In this document: positions 25,011 through 32,569 of the stretch, piece by piece | How the letters are laid out: each line of letters begins with the position of its first letter | How positions within the stretch are numbered: the stretch's first letter is position 1 | Notes under the pieces: generated by a model | Told to the model about the DNA's origin: nothing | Database searches by the model: none | The model's input: only the letters and a program-made list of their open reading frames with translations | Translations under genes and position numbers: made by a program | DNA from: JAOAIV01 sp038849555 | Lineage (GTDB): Archaea > Thermoproteota > Bathyarchaeia > Bathyarchaeales > Bathycorpusculaceae | NCBI GenBank assembly: GCA_038849555.1 | Contig: JAWCMT010000015.1 | Coordinates: forward strand, 1 to 32,846 | Length of the DNA: 32,846 bases | Direction: 5' to 3'

Positions 25011-25823
25011 TTATACTGGCAAAACTGCGATTTTGTCGCCAGCCTTTACTTTGAATCTGCGCGCTGCGCTGCCTTGGTTTAGGGCTATTTCTAGAAAGCC
25101 GTGGCTTCCGATTAAGGCTAAGGGCTCTTGCGGTCCAGCTTCGCCGTAGGCTTGACAAAAACGCAGCCTCATTTTGAAGCCAGCCAAGTCCACGTTTAAC
25201 GTAGCTTTCACACCGATATTCGTTAACTCGTTCTCGCTTATGTTGGTGATTATGTTTCCAAAACCGTCCACATGCATAACTTCGCCTGTGACTACGCCAT
25301 TTTGTTCCGTAACTTTCACGAATTCAGGATGCACGGCATCGCAGATTTCAGGTCCAAACTCTTCTGGTCTCACACCATTCAGCAAATGTGCGGCTGCGGG
25401 AGCGAAGATGTCTCTGCCATGAAAGGTGGAGGAAACTTTGGGCAGCATAAACTTTGGATTCGTTAGTTCATGTATGCGAACTATGCCTTGCTTTGTTGCG
25501 GCTAAAATTAAGATGCCGTTATCTGGTCCGACAAAGAAGCTGTGCTTTGTCTCGATCATTATTGAGCGCCTTTTTGTGCCAACGCCCGGGTCGACCACTG
25601 CTACGTGAACTGTGCTTGCTGGAAAATATGGTGCTGCAGAAGCCAGCGTGTAAGCGCCCATTCGTATGTTGAACTTCTCTATTTCATGTGTTATATCCAC
25701 TATAGTGGCGTTTGGGCATATGTTGAGGATTACTGCTTTCATTTCTGCTACGTAAGGATCTTTTAATCCGAAATCTGTTGTTAAAGTTACTATTTTGTTT
25801 TGCATAATATCTGATGTGCTCAT
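25011..25823 (-). CDS. SAM hydrolase (adenosine-forming), DUF62 family
   Basis: The 270-aa protein hydrolyses S-adenosylmethionine to adenosine and methionine in characterised archaeal members. The conserved blocks are TLTTDFGLKDPYVAEMKAVI, VVDPGVGT, VGPDNGIL, STFHGRDIFAPAAAHL and DGFGNIITNI, followed by the C-terminal beta barrel. ATG 25823 overlaps the stop of the upstream membrane-protein gene as ATGA, so translation is coupled; an in-frame extension to 25853 is rejected for that reason. Confidence 0.92.
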   Translation of the reverse strand: MSTSDIMQNKIVTLTTDFGLKDPYVAEMKAVILNICPNATIVDITHEIEKFNIRMGAYTLASAAPYFPASTVHVAVVDPGVGTKRRSIMIETKHSFFVGPDNGILILAATKQGIVRIHELTNPKFMLPKVSSTFHGRDIFAPAAAHLLNGVRPEEFGPEICDAVHPEFVKVTEQNGVVTGEVMHVDGFGNIITNISENELTNIGVKATLNVDLAGFKMRLRFCQAYGEAGPQEPLALIGSHGFLEIALNQGSAARRFKVKAGDKIAVLPV

Positions 25824-26353
25824 TGTGTCTCTTGATAGTTTTGCTCTGTCCATTCGTTAGAATTCACATACGTCTGCATTAGTTTTTCTGATGATTTTTT
25901 CGCTTTATTCCGTTTTCTTGAGTGTACATCCACGCCTATCATTAAAATGTAGGGCAGAGAAAGGTAGAGTGCAGCCATAATGGGGTTGGTGAACACGGCG
26001 GCAAAGCTGAACAGCTGCGTCAGTGAAGTTCCAGCGTATGTTTTCGCCGCGTCTACTAGTGCAAATGCTAGGAGAGTTAGGGTTAGGCACACAAAAAACT
26101 GAATTAGGATTGACTGTTCTTTTCCGAGGAGAAGGGTGGGGATTAAGGATGACAAAACGAAGACCCAGGCGAATGCGTAGAAAAAGACAACCATGTCTAT
26201 TCGGGAGGAAAGCCAGAGGCCTATTGATGGGATAAAGATGTTGAGTTGTGTTATGATGGTGTTGACTGCGGTTTCTGTGAAGAGTTGATAACTAGTCATT
26301 AGTGCCCAGGCTACGGAGGGGTATAATGGAGTTACAAGGACCCCTTTGCCCAT
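25820..26353 (-). CDS. Membrane protein, possibly four helices, co-translated with SAM hydrolase
   Basis: The protein has about 177 aa with hydrophobic segments near residues 5-20, 50-75, 85-105 and 120-145 and a hydrophilic, Lys-rich C-terminus. I recognise no family. The start is uncertain: ATG 26353 (no SD, TATA-like TACTTAATATTG about 30-40 nt upstream) or TTG 26380. The ATGA overlap with the SAM hydrolase gene suggests a linked role, perhaps transport of a related compound, but this is speculation. Confidence 0.65.
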   Translation of the reverse strand: MGKGVLVTPLYPSVAWALMTSYQLFTETAVNTIITQLNIFIPSIGLWLSSRIDMVVFFYAFAWVFVLSSLIPTLLLGKEQSILIQFFVCLTLTLLAFALVDAAKTYAGTSLTQLFSFAAVFTNPIMAALYLSLPYILMIGVDVHSRKRNKAKKSSEKLMQTYVNSNEWTEQNYQETQ

Positions 26354-26442
26354 GGCGGCCACTGCATATCTAATACACAATATTAAGTATTAAGTTTTAC
26401 TATATGCTGCCCTCTAACAAAACTGCATCAAAGAAACCAATC

Positions 26443-26727
26443 TCAGCCACCATGAACAACAGGAACAAAAACTATCTCATCACCATCTTCCAGATTAGTC
26501 TCAAAACCATTTAAAACACTGATTTCCCTACCATTTACCAGAATTAACGTACCTGACTGCAAGTCTTCCAATCGCTGAGAATTCATGCTTTGTTTGAGCA
26601 CAGGTATTTCTTCAACAATCTTGCTGATCAACTCCTTTATGGAAAGAGCACCATTTATACTCAATGCAAGTTTTCTCGTGCTTGCAATATGGCGCAAAGT
26701 GCCAAGAAACTTAACAGTTATTGCCAT
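26443..26727 (-). CDS. MoaD/ThiS-type ubiquitin-like protein (SAMP-like)
   Basis: The 94-aa beta-grasp protein ends ...VPVVHGG, the C-terminal diglycine used for thiocarboxylate formation or isopeptide conjugation. It has VKFLGTLRHIAS at the start and LILVNGREISVLNGFETNLEDGDEIVFVPVV, the family's core. It may donate sulfur for molybdopterin or tRNA, or act as an archaeal protein modifier. No E1-like (MoeB/UbaA) gene is in the window. ATG 26727, with GGTGG 9 nt upstream, is chosen over the longer frame to 26796. Confidence 0.9.
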   Translation of the reverse strand: MAITVKFLGTLRHIASTRKLALSINGALSIKELISKIVEEIPVLKQSMNSQRLEDLQSGTLILVNGREISVLNGFETNLEDGDEIVFVPVVHGG

Positions 26728-26856
26728 TTTCACATTCCACCCAGTATGGAATTTTGAAGAGCTAATGCTAATAAACAATTCCCGACTAATTAGCACATAC
26801 CTCGATTTAAAAGTTTAAAATTAGAAAGTAACCAGAGAACAGGCCAGTCTTACTAG

Positions 26857-27243
26857 CTAATCTTCCAGTTTCTCTTCAGTAAAAGTCTCCACGATATCTG
26901 TAGCTATCTGAATAAGCGTATCTGCCTGCTTAATANNNNNNNNNNCGTCGCCGTTAATATCCTCCAGCTGCGCTAGCTGCTGCACAATCCCCTCGATTTC
27001 AATAAGAAAGCGCAAGGTCTGGTCATTGGTGGGCGGCGTCTTCCCCAACTCTTCATGTACAAGAAATTCGATGAAGGCTGGTTCACCTATGCTGTAGTAT
27101 ATGGCGTTTCTGGCTTTTCTAATAGCCTCCAACACGAGGCTGGGCGCCATGTAAGGAATCTTCCGCGCCGCTTCCAGCTCAGCTTTTGCTTCGCGCAGAT
27201 AACGTATCGCCCATCCTTTTCTATATTCATCCATCAAAAGCAT
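26857..27243 (-). CDS. Helical protein of unknown function with an N gap
   Basis: About 128 aa, mostly alpha helix: an Arg/Lys/Glu-rich first helix (RYLREAKAELEAARK), then LEAIRKARNAIYYSIGEPAFIEF and acidic C-terminal helices. The spacing resembles HEPN-type helical bundles, but I see no RxxxxH motif and make no claim. Ten N fall within it (26936-26945), with both sides in one frame, so residues are missing or estimated. It starts 16 nt after the eS17 gene and is probably co-transcribed. Confidence 0.6.
   Translation of the reverse strand: MLLMDEYRKGWAIRYLREAKAELEAARKIPYMAPSLVLEAIRKARNAIYYSIGEPAFIEFLVHEELGKTPPTNDQTLRFLIEIEGIVQQLAQLEDINGDXXXXIKQADTLIQIATDIVETFTEEKLED
26936..26945. other. Assembly gap (10 N)
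   Basis: Ten N inside the small helical protein gene, the third such gap in the window. Confidence 0.99.
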
Positions 27244-27259
27244 GGTTTTCCCAGCACTT

Positions 27260-27490
27260 TCAGGCAGCAGCTATTTCTTCTTCCGTTTCAGTTGACCGTG
27301 TCGCCTGCTTTAAGGTAATAGCATGAGTTATGTAACCTGCAACTTGGTTTCTGACCCGTGTAGTTGCGCCTCTTGTAAGCGCGTCAACTAAACGCTTGTT
27401 GTCTTCGAAATTCGTGGAAAACCTATCTGGAAACCTCGTCATGAGTTCCTTAGCTAACCGTTTGATATGTTCCGTTTTAACTTTTCCCAA
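27260..27490 (-). CDS. rps17e: Small-subunit ribosomal protein eS17
   Basis: The 76-aa protein belongs to the archaeal/eukaryotic-only S17e family: GKVKTEHIKRLAKELMTRFPDRFSTNFEDNKRLVDAL, then a turn and VRNQVAGYITHAI. The start is TTG at 27490, giving the usual M-GKV N-terminus, with GGAGG 11 nt upstream; the frame's earlier TTG (27508) overlaps that SD and is rejected. A short C-terminal tail (STETEEEIAAA) extends beyond the core. The leader has nested inverted repeats (27541-27588). Confidence 0.93.
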   Translation of the reverse strand: MGKVKTEHIKRLAKELMTRFPDRFSTNFEDNKRLVDALTRGATTRVRNQVAGYITHAITLKQATRSTETEEEIAAA

Positions 27491-27540
27491 GTATTCTGTT
27501 TCCTCCAATTACGCCCTGTTTCTTCGTACACCGCTTCTAA

Positions 27541-27588
27541 GCGTAAAAGCAACTCTCAATAGTAGAGAGAGTTAATTTAAGTTTACGC
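27541..27588 (-). promoter_or_regulatory. Nested inverted repeats in the eS17 leader
   Basis: GCGTAAA (27541-27547) pairs with TTTACGC (27582-27588). Inside them AACTCTC (27551-27557) pairs with GAGAGTT (27567-27573) around a 9-nt loop. A TATA-like TTAAATTAA overlaps at about 27571-27580, so the part nearer the gene would be in the 5' leader. It may be a leader fold or an operator. Confidence 0.45.
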
Positions 27589-27635
27589 CTTGCAAATTCT
27601 GTTACTGCAAACAGGGTGCTCTCGCTTGCAAATGC

Positions 27636-28415
27636 CTAATTTAGTTTTATATCAAAGAAAACCTCAAAATTTCTGGCTATCTGCTCTGCAACATCGCTAG
27701 GAGACATATTCTTAATCTCAGCCATGGATTCAACCACCGTATGTAAAAATGCGGGCGTCGTGATCTTGCCATTGTAGGGCGGTTTCCTGTAAATCACGGG
27801 CCCATCGGTTTCTGTTAACAGGTTGGTTATCGGCACTTTTCTAACGACTTCTCGGATGCCCGGTGAATAAGCCACTGGCGGTCCTTCGGTGATGAAATAC
27901 CCATGTGCTAAAGCTTTGTTTAATGCGCTCAATGGGTGGCTAAACCAGTGTAGCAGAACACGCTTAAGATTATAGGATGGCAGCATGTCTACAATCTGCG
28001 CTGTTGTGCCACGTGAATGAATTATAACAGGTAGACCTGTTTTCTCAGCTGCGTGGAGCATCTTGTCGAAAACCATAAGCTGCTTATCCCATATGGCTTC
28101 ATAGTTGTAGTCTAATCCGACTTCGCCTATTGCCACTATTGCCTTTTTTTGGCTTTGCTCAAAAATCAAGTGTAAGGTATCCTCAAGCTCGTTTTCTTTA
28201 AGCACGTTCACGTTCCACGGGTGAATGCCAAATGCAGCGTAAACGGTGCCGGAATATTTTTCAGCCAGCTTTACACTTTTAAGGCTGGTTTCAAAATCCA
28301 TTGAATTTGAAATTAACGCGGCAACATTAGCGTTTTTAGCTTCCGCCACAAGTTCATCGACAACAAGGGCATACTCTGCGTCGGAAAGATGAATATGCGC
28401 ATCAACCAGTTTCAT
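27636..28415 (-). CDS. TatD-family metal-dependent hydrolase
   Basis: The 259-aa TIM-barrel hydrolase resembles the TatD DNase family (PF01026). The metal ligands are present: DAHIHL, GEVGLDY (Glu), VIIHSRG (His), LLHWFSH (His) and LLTETDGP (Asp). Family members cut DNA or act in nucleic-acid turnover; the cellular substrate here is unknown. ATG 28415, with AAGGT 7 nt upstream, gives the family-like MKLVDAHIH start; ATG 28436 would add seven residues. Confidence 0.9.
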   Translation of the reverse strand: MKLVDAHIHLSDAEYALVVDELVAEAKNANVAALISNSMDFETSLKSVKLAEKYSGTVYAAFGIHPWNVNVLKENELEDTLHLIFEQSQKKAIVAIGEVGLDYNYEAIWDKQLMVFDKMLHAAEKTGLPVIIHSRGTTAQIVDMLPSYNLKRVLLHWFSHPLSALNKALAHGYFITEGPPVAYSPGIREVVRKVPITNLLTETDGPVIYRKPPYNGKITTPAFLHTVVESMAEIKNMSPSDVAEQIARNFEVFFDIKLN

Positions 28416-28572
28416 TTTTGAAACCTTCGCCGCCATTCTATTAGTTATAGCGTTTTTATAATTTTCTTCTTTGCCCGAAGAAATTCAACCTTTAAGATTA
28501 GTTGCGGGATTAAAAAGATAAAAAAGGTTAAATATGGCTTTAAAAAGAAAAAGAGGCATCGGAGTAGTCTTT

Positions 28573-28794
28573 ATGACTGATTTGGATTTAGCTGTGGCTC
28601 CCATGCATAGATTATGCAAGAAGGCGGGAGCAGACCGAGTGAGTGAAGCGGCAGCGAAAGAGCTGGCAAAAGCGCTAGAGGAAATCGGCGTTAAAATTGC
28701 TAAGGAAGCTTTGGACTTCGCCATGCACGCCGGACGCAAAACCATCAAAGCCGAGGACATAGAAATTGCTGCCAAAAAAGTCATGGGAAAATAA
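28573..28794 (+). CDS. Archaeal histone
   Basis: The 73-aa histone-fold protein has LAVAPMHRLCKKAGADRVSEAAAKELAKALEEIGVKIAKEALDFAMHAGRKTIKAEDIEIAAKKV, that is helix 1, the long helix 2 and helix 3 with RKTIKAEDI. It binds and wraps DNA as dimers or longer stacks. GGAG at 28561-28564 lies 8 nt before ATG 28573. A TATA-like TTAAAAAGATAAA at about 28510-28522 would start the RNA near 28540, which also favours this start over ATG 28534. That longer start would add a basic MALKRKRGIG tail. Confidence 0.95.
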   Translation: MTDLDLAVAPMHRLCKKAGADRVSEAAAKELAKALEEIGVKIAKEALDFAMHAGRKTIKAEDIEIAAKKVMGK

Positions 28795-28817
28795 TTTTTC
28801 CCTTTTCTCCTTTTTTT
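28795..28817 (+). terminator. T-rich terminator after the histone gene
   Basis: Pyrimidine-rich stretch with runs of T (28795-28799 area and seven T at 28811-28817) right after the histone stop, typical of archaeal termination. Confidence 0.5.
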
Positions 28818-28907
28818 AGTTAGCAACGCTATCGCACGAAGCTTATGCTCTCTTCGTTAACAGCTTGAAGCAAATGGGCAACTGCTGCTTGCCTTATTAT
28901 CGGAAGA

Positions 28908-29002
28908 GGTTTGCTGGGGCTTGGAAGCCAAACCAAAGGAGAATAGAGACGAATGAAGCTGTTGCTGCAGTTAAACTTACTCCCAACCCCACTCAGCCCT
29001 CC
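28908..29002 (-). repeat. Structured palindromic element, copy C (95 nt)
   Basis: On the minus strand it starts GGAGGGCTGAG and ends CAGCAAACC, like copies A and B. GCTG/CAGC pair again; the inner stem is TTGGGAG with CTTCCAA (one G-U) plus GG/CC across a bulged G, different in sequence from A and B. It shares TTTAACTGC with A and ATTCTCCT with both. It begins 64 nt after the stop of the propeller gene at 29066. The histone gene converges from the other side. Confidence 0.7.
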
Positions 29003-29025
29003 AAACCTGAACATGCAAATAACCC

Positions 29026-29041
29026 AAAAAAGGGGAAAATA
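29026..29041 (-). terminator. Terminator after propeller gene 29066-31528
   Basis: On the minus strand, CTATTTTCCCC then six T. It matches the signal at 7236-7249 after the paralogous gene. Confidence 0.5.
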
Positions 29042-29065
29042 GAGGATTACGCGATTTCTGCATGC

Positions 29066-31528
29066 TTACCGCTTCCGCAGCAATAGTACGACGGCGACAG
29101 CGATTGTAATTATTATGGCGATTGTGGAGATGGCGAAGTAGGTTTCAACTGGCGCTTGCGGCGCAGGCGTGGCTTCTGGCGTTGCTGGCGGTGCTTCCTC
29201 GACGTAAATGGCTGTTTCAGCCGAAGAGCCGTAGTAGGATTCCGAGCCTGCGAATCGGGCAATAACAGTGTACTCGCCAGGCACAGGCGGCTCAAAAGTA
29301 GCCTTGAAAAAGCCGCTTGCATCACTTGTCGCTCTAGCCACTTCGTAGTAGTTGTTGTTGGGATCAAGCACCTCAATGATGACTTCGACGCCAGTTACAT
29401 TAGCCGGAGCTGGATACTGCATATACACGTATGCCATCCAATCTTTCATGCATTCGTCTGCCACTGCAGCTGCATTATTTGCGCCTGGAGACTGGTCTAT
29501 CACTTTACCTTCAATTAGTATCGGGTTGCCATTTTTAGTGATCTTTGGTGATGCCGAGATTTCTGTGGCGGTTTTACCCTTACCGAAACAGTATATGCGA
29601 TTATCATAGCCATTGTATGTCACTAAGTAGCCATCAGCGAATGCGACTGATTCGCCATTGTAGAAGCCAGGTATTTCCCATAGAACTTCGCTTGTCTCAG
29701 CATTTAGGCAATACATTCTATAACCTCTGAAAATAGGTGAAGTTGGCGTATGCTCCGTTACCGCAAAGTAAACTTTGCCATCTGCATAGTTTAGCCTGCC
29801 GAAGTGGGGCCATGTGCCATAGGGGGTCATTAAGCCGCTACTGCCTTGGCTGAAGGTCCATAGGTGCTTTCCAGTTTTGAGGTCAAAGGCAACAACGCAT
29901 CCTGATTGACCGGAAGTGAATAATTTCCCGTCAGCTGCAAGGACAGACCAATCATAAACTGATGCATCATTTTTAGTATATTCATTTAGCGGATCAGTTG
30001 TATACATCTGTTGTCCAGTAGTGATGCTTATGACGTGCCATTGCATAGTTTCTTTCTCAAAGAACATATAAACTCCTTCACCGTACCCTTTGCCCCAAGC
30101 TCCGATTAGCCCCGGACTAGTGGTTCCTCCAGCGCCCCATCCGACATTAGTCCAATTATTCACCCACAGTTGTTCGCCAGTTTTGAGATTGTAGCCTACA
30201 TGTACAAATGTAGGGGTAGACCCATTAACTGTAATTACGGACTCAGCGACTAGTACTCCGCTGTTAACATCTGTAAGGGCTGTTGATTGGACACCCGGCA
30301 CATCTGGTATGGAAACATTGTATTGTATTCCGTTTTTCCAATCAAAGGAAGCGCGTGAGTAGGGTTGATATGTCTGAGCTGAGAATGCAATGCTACCACT
30401 AGTGAAGCATAATGTTGAGTTCCACAGTGCAAGCCGGTTATTCGTTCCGTCAAGAATCGGTACTAGAATTTCGCCATTTGGTCCAAAATATGCGGCGAGG
30501 CTTCCTGATGCTCCGGTAACTGTTGTTAATAATCTTCCAGTGTAGGCATCGTATACTTGCCAATTAGATCCTGAAGCGCTCCACAGGTATGCTGTAGCAC
30601 CGCTTTGAGTACCGCTGTTAAATATGACTATCTGTGCAACGGAAAGTTGCGGCATGTCTTCTTTGCGCCAGATTTCTTGTCCTGTTCGTAAGTCAACGCA
30701 ATTTACTCCTTTGAGTTGATCACCTCCGCCGAATGATGACCAGAACATGTTATAATATAGCCTGCCATTGATTATGTAGGGGTTAAATTTATTTTCGTAG
30801 AGCAGTCCTGTATAGTAGTTTGTTCCCCATCCTGCTTCGCCGCCTACGATGCCGCCGAAGGTTAATTCTTTCGTCCAAACTATGTGAGGGCTTTCAGGCG
30901 CTGTTATGTACTTGTTGACGTAACTTCCGCCAAAAGGTAGGCCAAGCCAGTTTCCAGCTATTGTATACCATCCTTTGAATTCAGCGTTTATTGGGCGTTC
31001 CCAATAGTCTGTTGGTAATGGAATGTCCGCCCAAGCTTCGATTGGTTCTTCTTGCACAGTTAGTTCAGCTATGCGGCTTGAGGATTTTTGGAAAGTGTGA
31101 AGGCCAACTGGTAACCTCATTAATCCCATAGAGCCGGTGACATTTATTGTGTCTCCTTCGAAGTATGCTTGGATTTTATAAGTGCCAACCATGTCGGGTG
31201 TGAAGACGTAAAATGCCTGACCTGTTGAATCAGACTCTATAGGACCGATATTCGTAGTTTTGCCAGCGGGGTCGGTGATGGTTATGGTGAAGTTCCAGCC
31301 ATGATATTTGATCCAGTCTTCATAACTTGCTTCTGGTGGAGCGTTATCGAGCCACATTATTATATTCACAGACTGACCTTTGCCTATAGGATTCGGAGAG
31401 ACTATGAGGTATGTGTGGGTTACCCAAGTCCAAGACCCTTGAGCAGAGGCAACAGGCAAAGCAAGTGAAACAGCAATAGCAAACATCAGAATCAAAGCAA
31501 CAGCTGTTGATATCTTGTTTTTGTTCAT
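29066..31528 (-). CDS. Secreted, membrane-anchored PQQ-like beta-propeller protein
   Basis: This is the intact 820-aa member of the family. It has a signal peptide (1-29, cleavage near ASAQG), an Ig-like domain (SPNPIGKGQSV), PLPTDYWERPI at about 168-178, and then propeller blades with TGQEIW, TGEQLW, TGKHLW and TSEVLW motifs. A second Ig/carboxypeptidase-like domain (TGVEVIIEVLDPNNNYYEVA...PPVPGEYTVIA), a Pro/Thr linker, one C-terminal helix and an LRKR end follow. It is therefore a cell-surface protein, perhaps in binding or polymer handling; the ligand is unknown. AGGAG lies 10 nt before ATG 31528. It is divergent from the TrmB regulator across a perfect 17-bp palindrome. Confidence 0.92.
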   Translation of the reverse strand: MNKNKISTAVALILMFAIAVSLALPVASAQGSWTWVTHTYLIVSPNPIGKGQSVNIIMWLDNAPPEASYEDWIKYHGWNFTITITDPAGKTTNIGPIESDSTGQAFYVFTPDMVGTYKIQAYFEGDTINVTGSMGLMRLPVGLHTFQKSSSRIAELTVQEEPIEAWADIPLPTDYWERPINAEFKGWYTIAGNWLGLPFGGSYVNKYITAPESPHIVWTKELTFGGIVGGEAGWGTNYYTGLLYENKFNPYIINGRLYYNMFWSSFGGGDQLKGVNCVDLRTGQEIWRKEDMPQLSVAQIVIFNSGTQSGATAYLWSASGSNWQVYDAYTGRLLTTVTGASGSLAAYFGPNGEILVPILDGTNNRLALWNSTLCFTSGSIAFSAQTYQPYSRASFDWKNGIQYNVSIPDVPGVQSTALTDVNSGVLVAESVITVNGSTPTFVHVGYNLKTGEQLWVNNWTNVGWGAGGTTSPGLIGAWGKGYGEGVYMFFEKETMQWHVISITTGQQMYTTDPLNEYTKNDASVYDWSVLAADGKLFTSGQSGCVVAFDLKTGKHLWTFSQGSSGLMTPYGTWPHFGRLNYADGKVYFAVTEHTPTSPIFRGYRMYCLNAETSEVLWEIPGFYNGESVAFADGYLVTYNGYDNRIYCFGKGKTATEISASPKITKNGNPILIEGKVIDQSPGANNAAAVADECMKDWMAYVYMQYPAPANVTGVEVIIEVLDPNNNYYEVARATSDASGFFKATFEPPVPGEYTVIARFAGSESYYGSSAETAIYVEEAPPATPEATPAPQAPVETYFAISTIAIIITIAVAVVLLLRKR

Positions 31529-31578
31529 TTTTCTTTTTCTCCTAAAGTTTTGTGCTGAAACTGTTCCTTTCCGAGAAG

Positions 31579-31608
31579 TTTAAAGAGTGGCTAGTACACC
31601 GTGTACTA
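31579..31608. promoter_or_regulatory. TATA box and 17-bp palindromic operator between propeller and TrmB genes
   Basis: TAGTACAC-C-GTGTACTA (31592-31608) is a perfect palindrome. Next to it is the symmetric TTTAAA (31579-31584). Read toward TrmB, the palindrome falls between TATA box and start point, where a bound protein would repress. Read toward the propeller gene, it lies just upstream of the TATA box, where a bound protein could activate or repress. Confidence 0.6.
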
Positions 31609-31677
31609 ATAGCCCAAACAAGAACAAGCGAGGAAAGCCAAATCTCATGGCGCAAATTAACTGAAGAGGCAGCAAGT

Positions 31678-32493
31678 ATGAGTAGCAATCAAGAATGCAT
31701 AAGCGTACTTACCCAGCTAGGCCTAACCGTTCGACAGGCAGAAGTATACCTTGCCATCGTTATGTTGGGGCAGCCAACAGCAAAACAGATCGCACAGGCA
31801 TTGCAGACAGCCCGAGCTGAAGTCTACCGCGCAATACCTGAGCTACAAAGGCTCGGGCTAATCCAGAAGCTTATAGCGTCTCCAACCACCTTCCGGGCTG
31901 CTTCACTGGACGAAGGCATAGCCATTTTGCTTCAGTTAAACAGCCAAAAACAAGTGGAACTCCAAGCTAAAGCAGCGCAAATCATACAGAACTTCAAAAA
32001 CAACAGCTGGGAAGATGCAAGCCAAGAAGCCGCTCGCTACTATCTAACCTCGGGGTCAAAGCTTGTGGATCGCCAATACATAAGGGATTTGCAGAGAACC
32101 CGGCATAGTAGGGACTGCCTTCTAAAGTGGAGGGTTATCCTCAGGCTGGTTGACAGAGACTTTGAATATTTAAGTGAAGCCTTAGAAAGAGGCGTAAAAA
32201 TGCGGTTCATTACCTTTATTCCCGAAGGCGAGGCGATGCCGCAGGCCATCCAACGCTTGGCTGAGAAGGGCTCTTTTGAAGTGAAATCCGCCCCGGCAAT
32301 TCCTAAAGCAAACATAGACATATTTGATGCGGAAATTGTCCACGTCATTACTGTGCCAGGGTCTAATTTGAAGGAGATTGAGGTTTTGCGTTCAGATAAT
32401 CCAGCGTTAGTGGATTTGCTGCAGGACTATTTCGAGATAAAATGGCAAGCAGCAACAACACCCTGCTGGAGCAAGAAAAGCCATCAAAGCTGA
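31678..32493 (+). CDS. TrmB-family transcriptional regulator
   Basis: The 271-aa protein starts with a winged-helix of TrmB type (LGLTVRQAEVYLAIVMLGQPTAKQIAQALQTARAEVYRAIPELQRLGLIQK), then a helical linker and a C-terminal effector-like domain with RYYLTSGSKLV. TrmB proteins sense sugars or other small molecules. ATG 31678 has GAGG 8 nt upstream; a longer frame from 31552 would cover the palindrome and promoter and is rejected. It likely controls itself and the divergent propeller gene through the palindrome at 31592-31608. Confidence 0.87.
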   Translation: MSSNQECISVLTQLGLTVRQAEVYLAIVMLGQPTAKQIAQALQTARAEVYRAIPELQRLGLIQKLIASPTTFRAASLDEGIAILLQLNSQKQVELQAKAAQIIQNFKNNSWEDASQEAARYYLTSGSKLVDRQYIRDLQRTRHSRDCLLKWRVILRLVDRDFEYLSEALERGVKMRFITFIPEGEAMPQAIQRLAEKGSFEVKSAPAIPKANIDIFDAEIVHVITVPGSNLKEIEVLRSDNPALVDLLQDYFEIKWQAATTPCWSKKSHQS

Positions 32494-32521
32494 AGATAGG
32501 ATTACATATGTTTTGTCTGCT

Positions 32522-32537
32522 AAAATAAAAAGGGGAG
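32522..32537 (-). terminator. Terminator after fourth propeller gene
   Basis: On the minus strand CTCCCC then five T, A and TTTT, about 33 nt after the stop at 32570. It resembles the other propeller terminators, but no structured element follows. Confidence 0.4.
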
Positions 32538-32569
32538 AGTGAAGTGCCGTGCGGTTTTTGCTGTGGCGT

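Noticed and set aside
26857..27243. HEPN-type RNase assignment
   Set aside because: It is helical, but no RxxxxH motif is visible and part of the gene is masked by N.
31552..31677. N-terminal extension of the TrmB regulator
   Set aside because: It covers the palindrome and promoter and is unlike the family; ATG 31678 has GAGG upstream.
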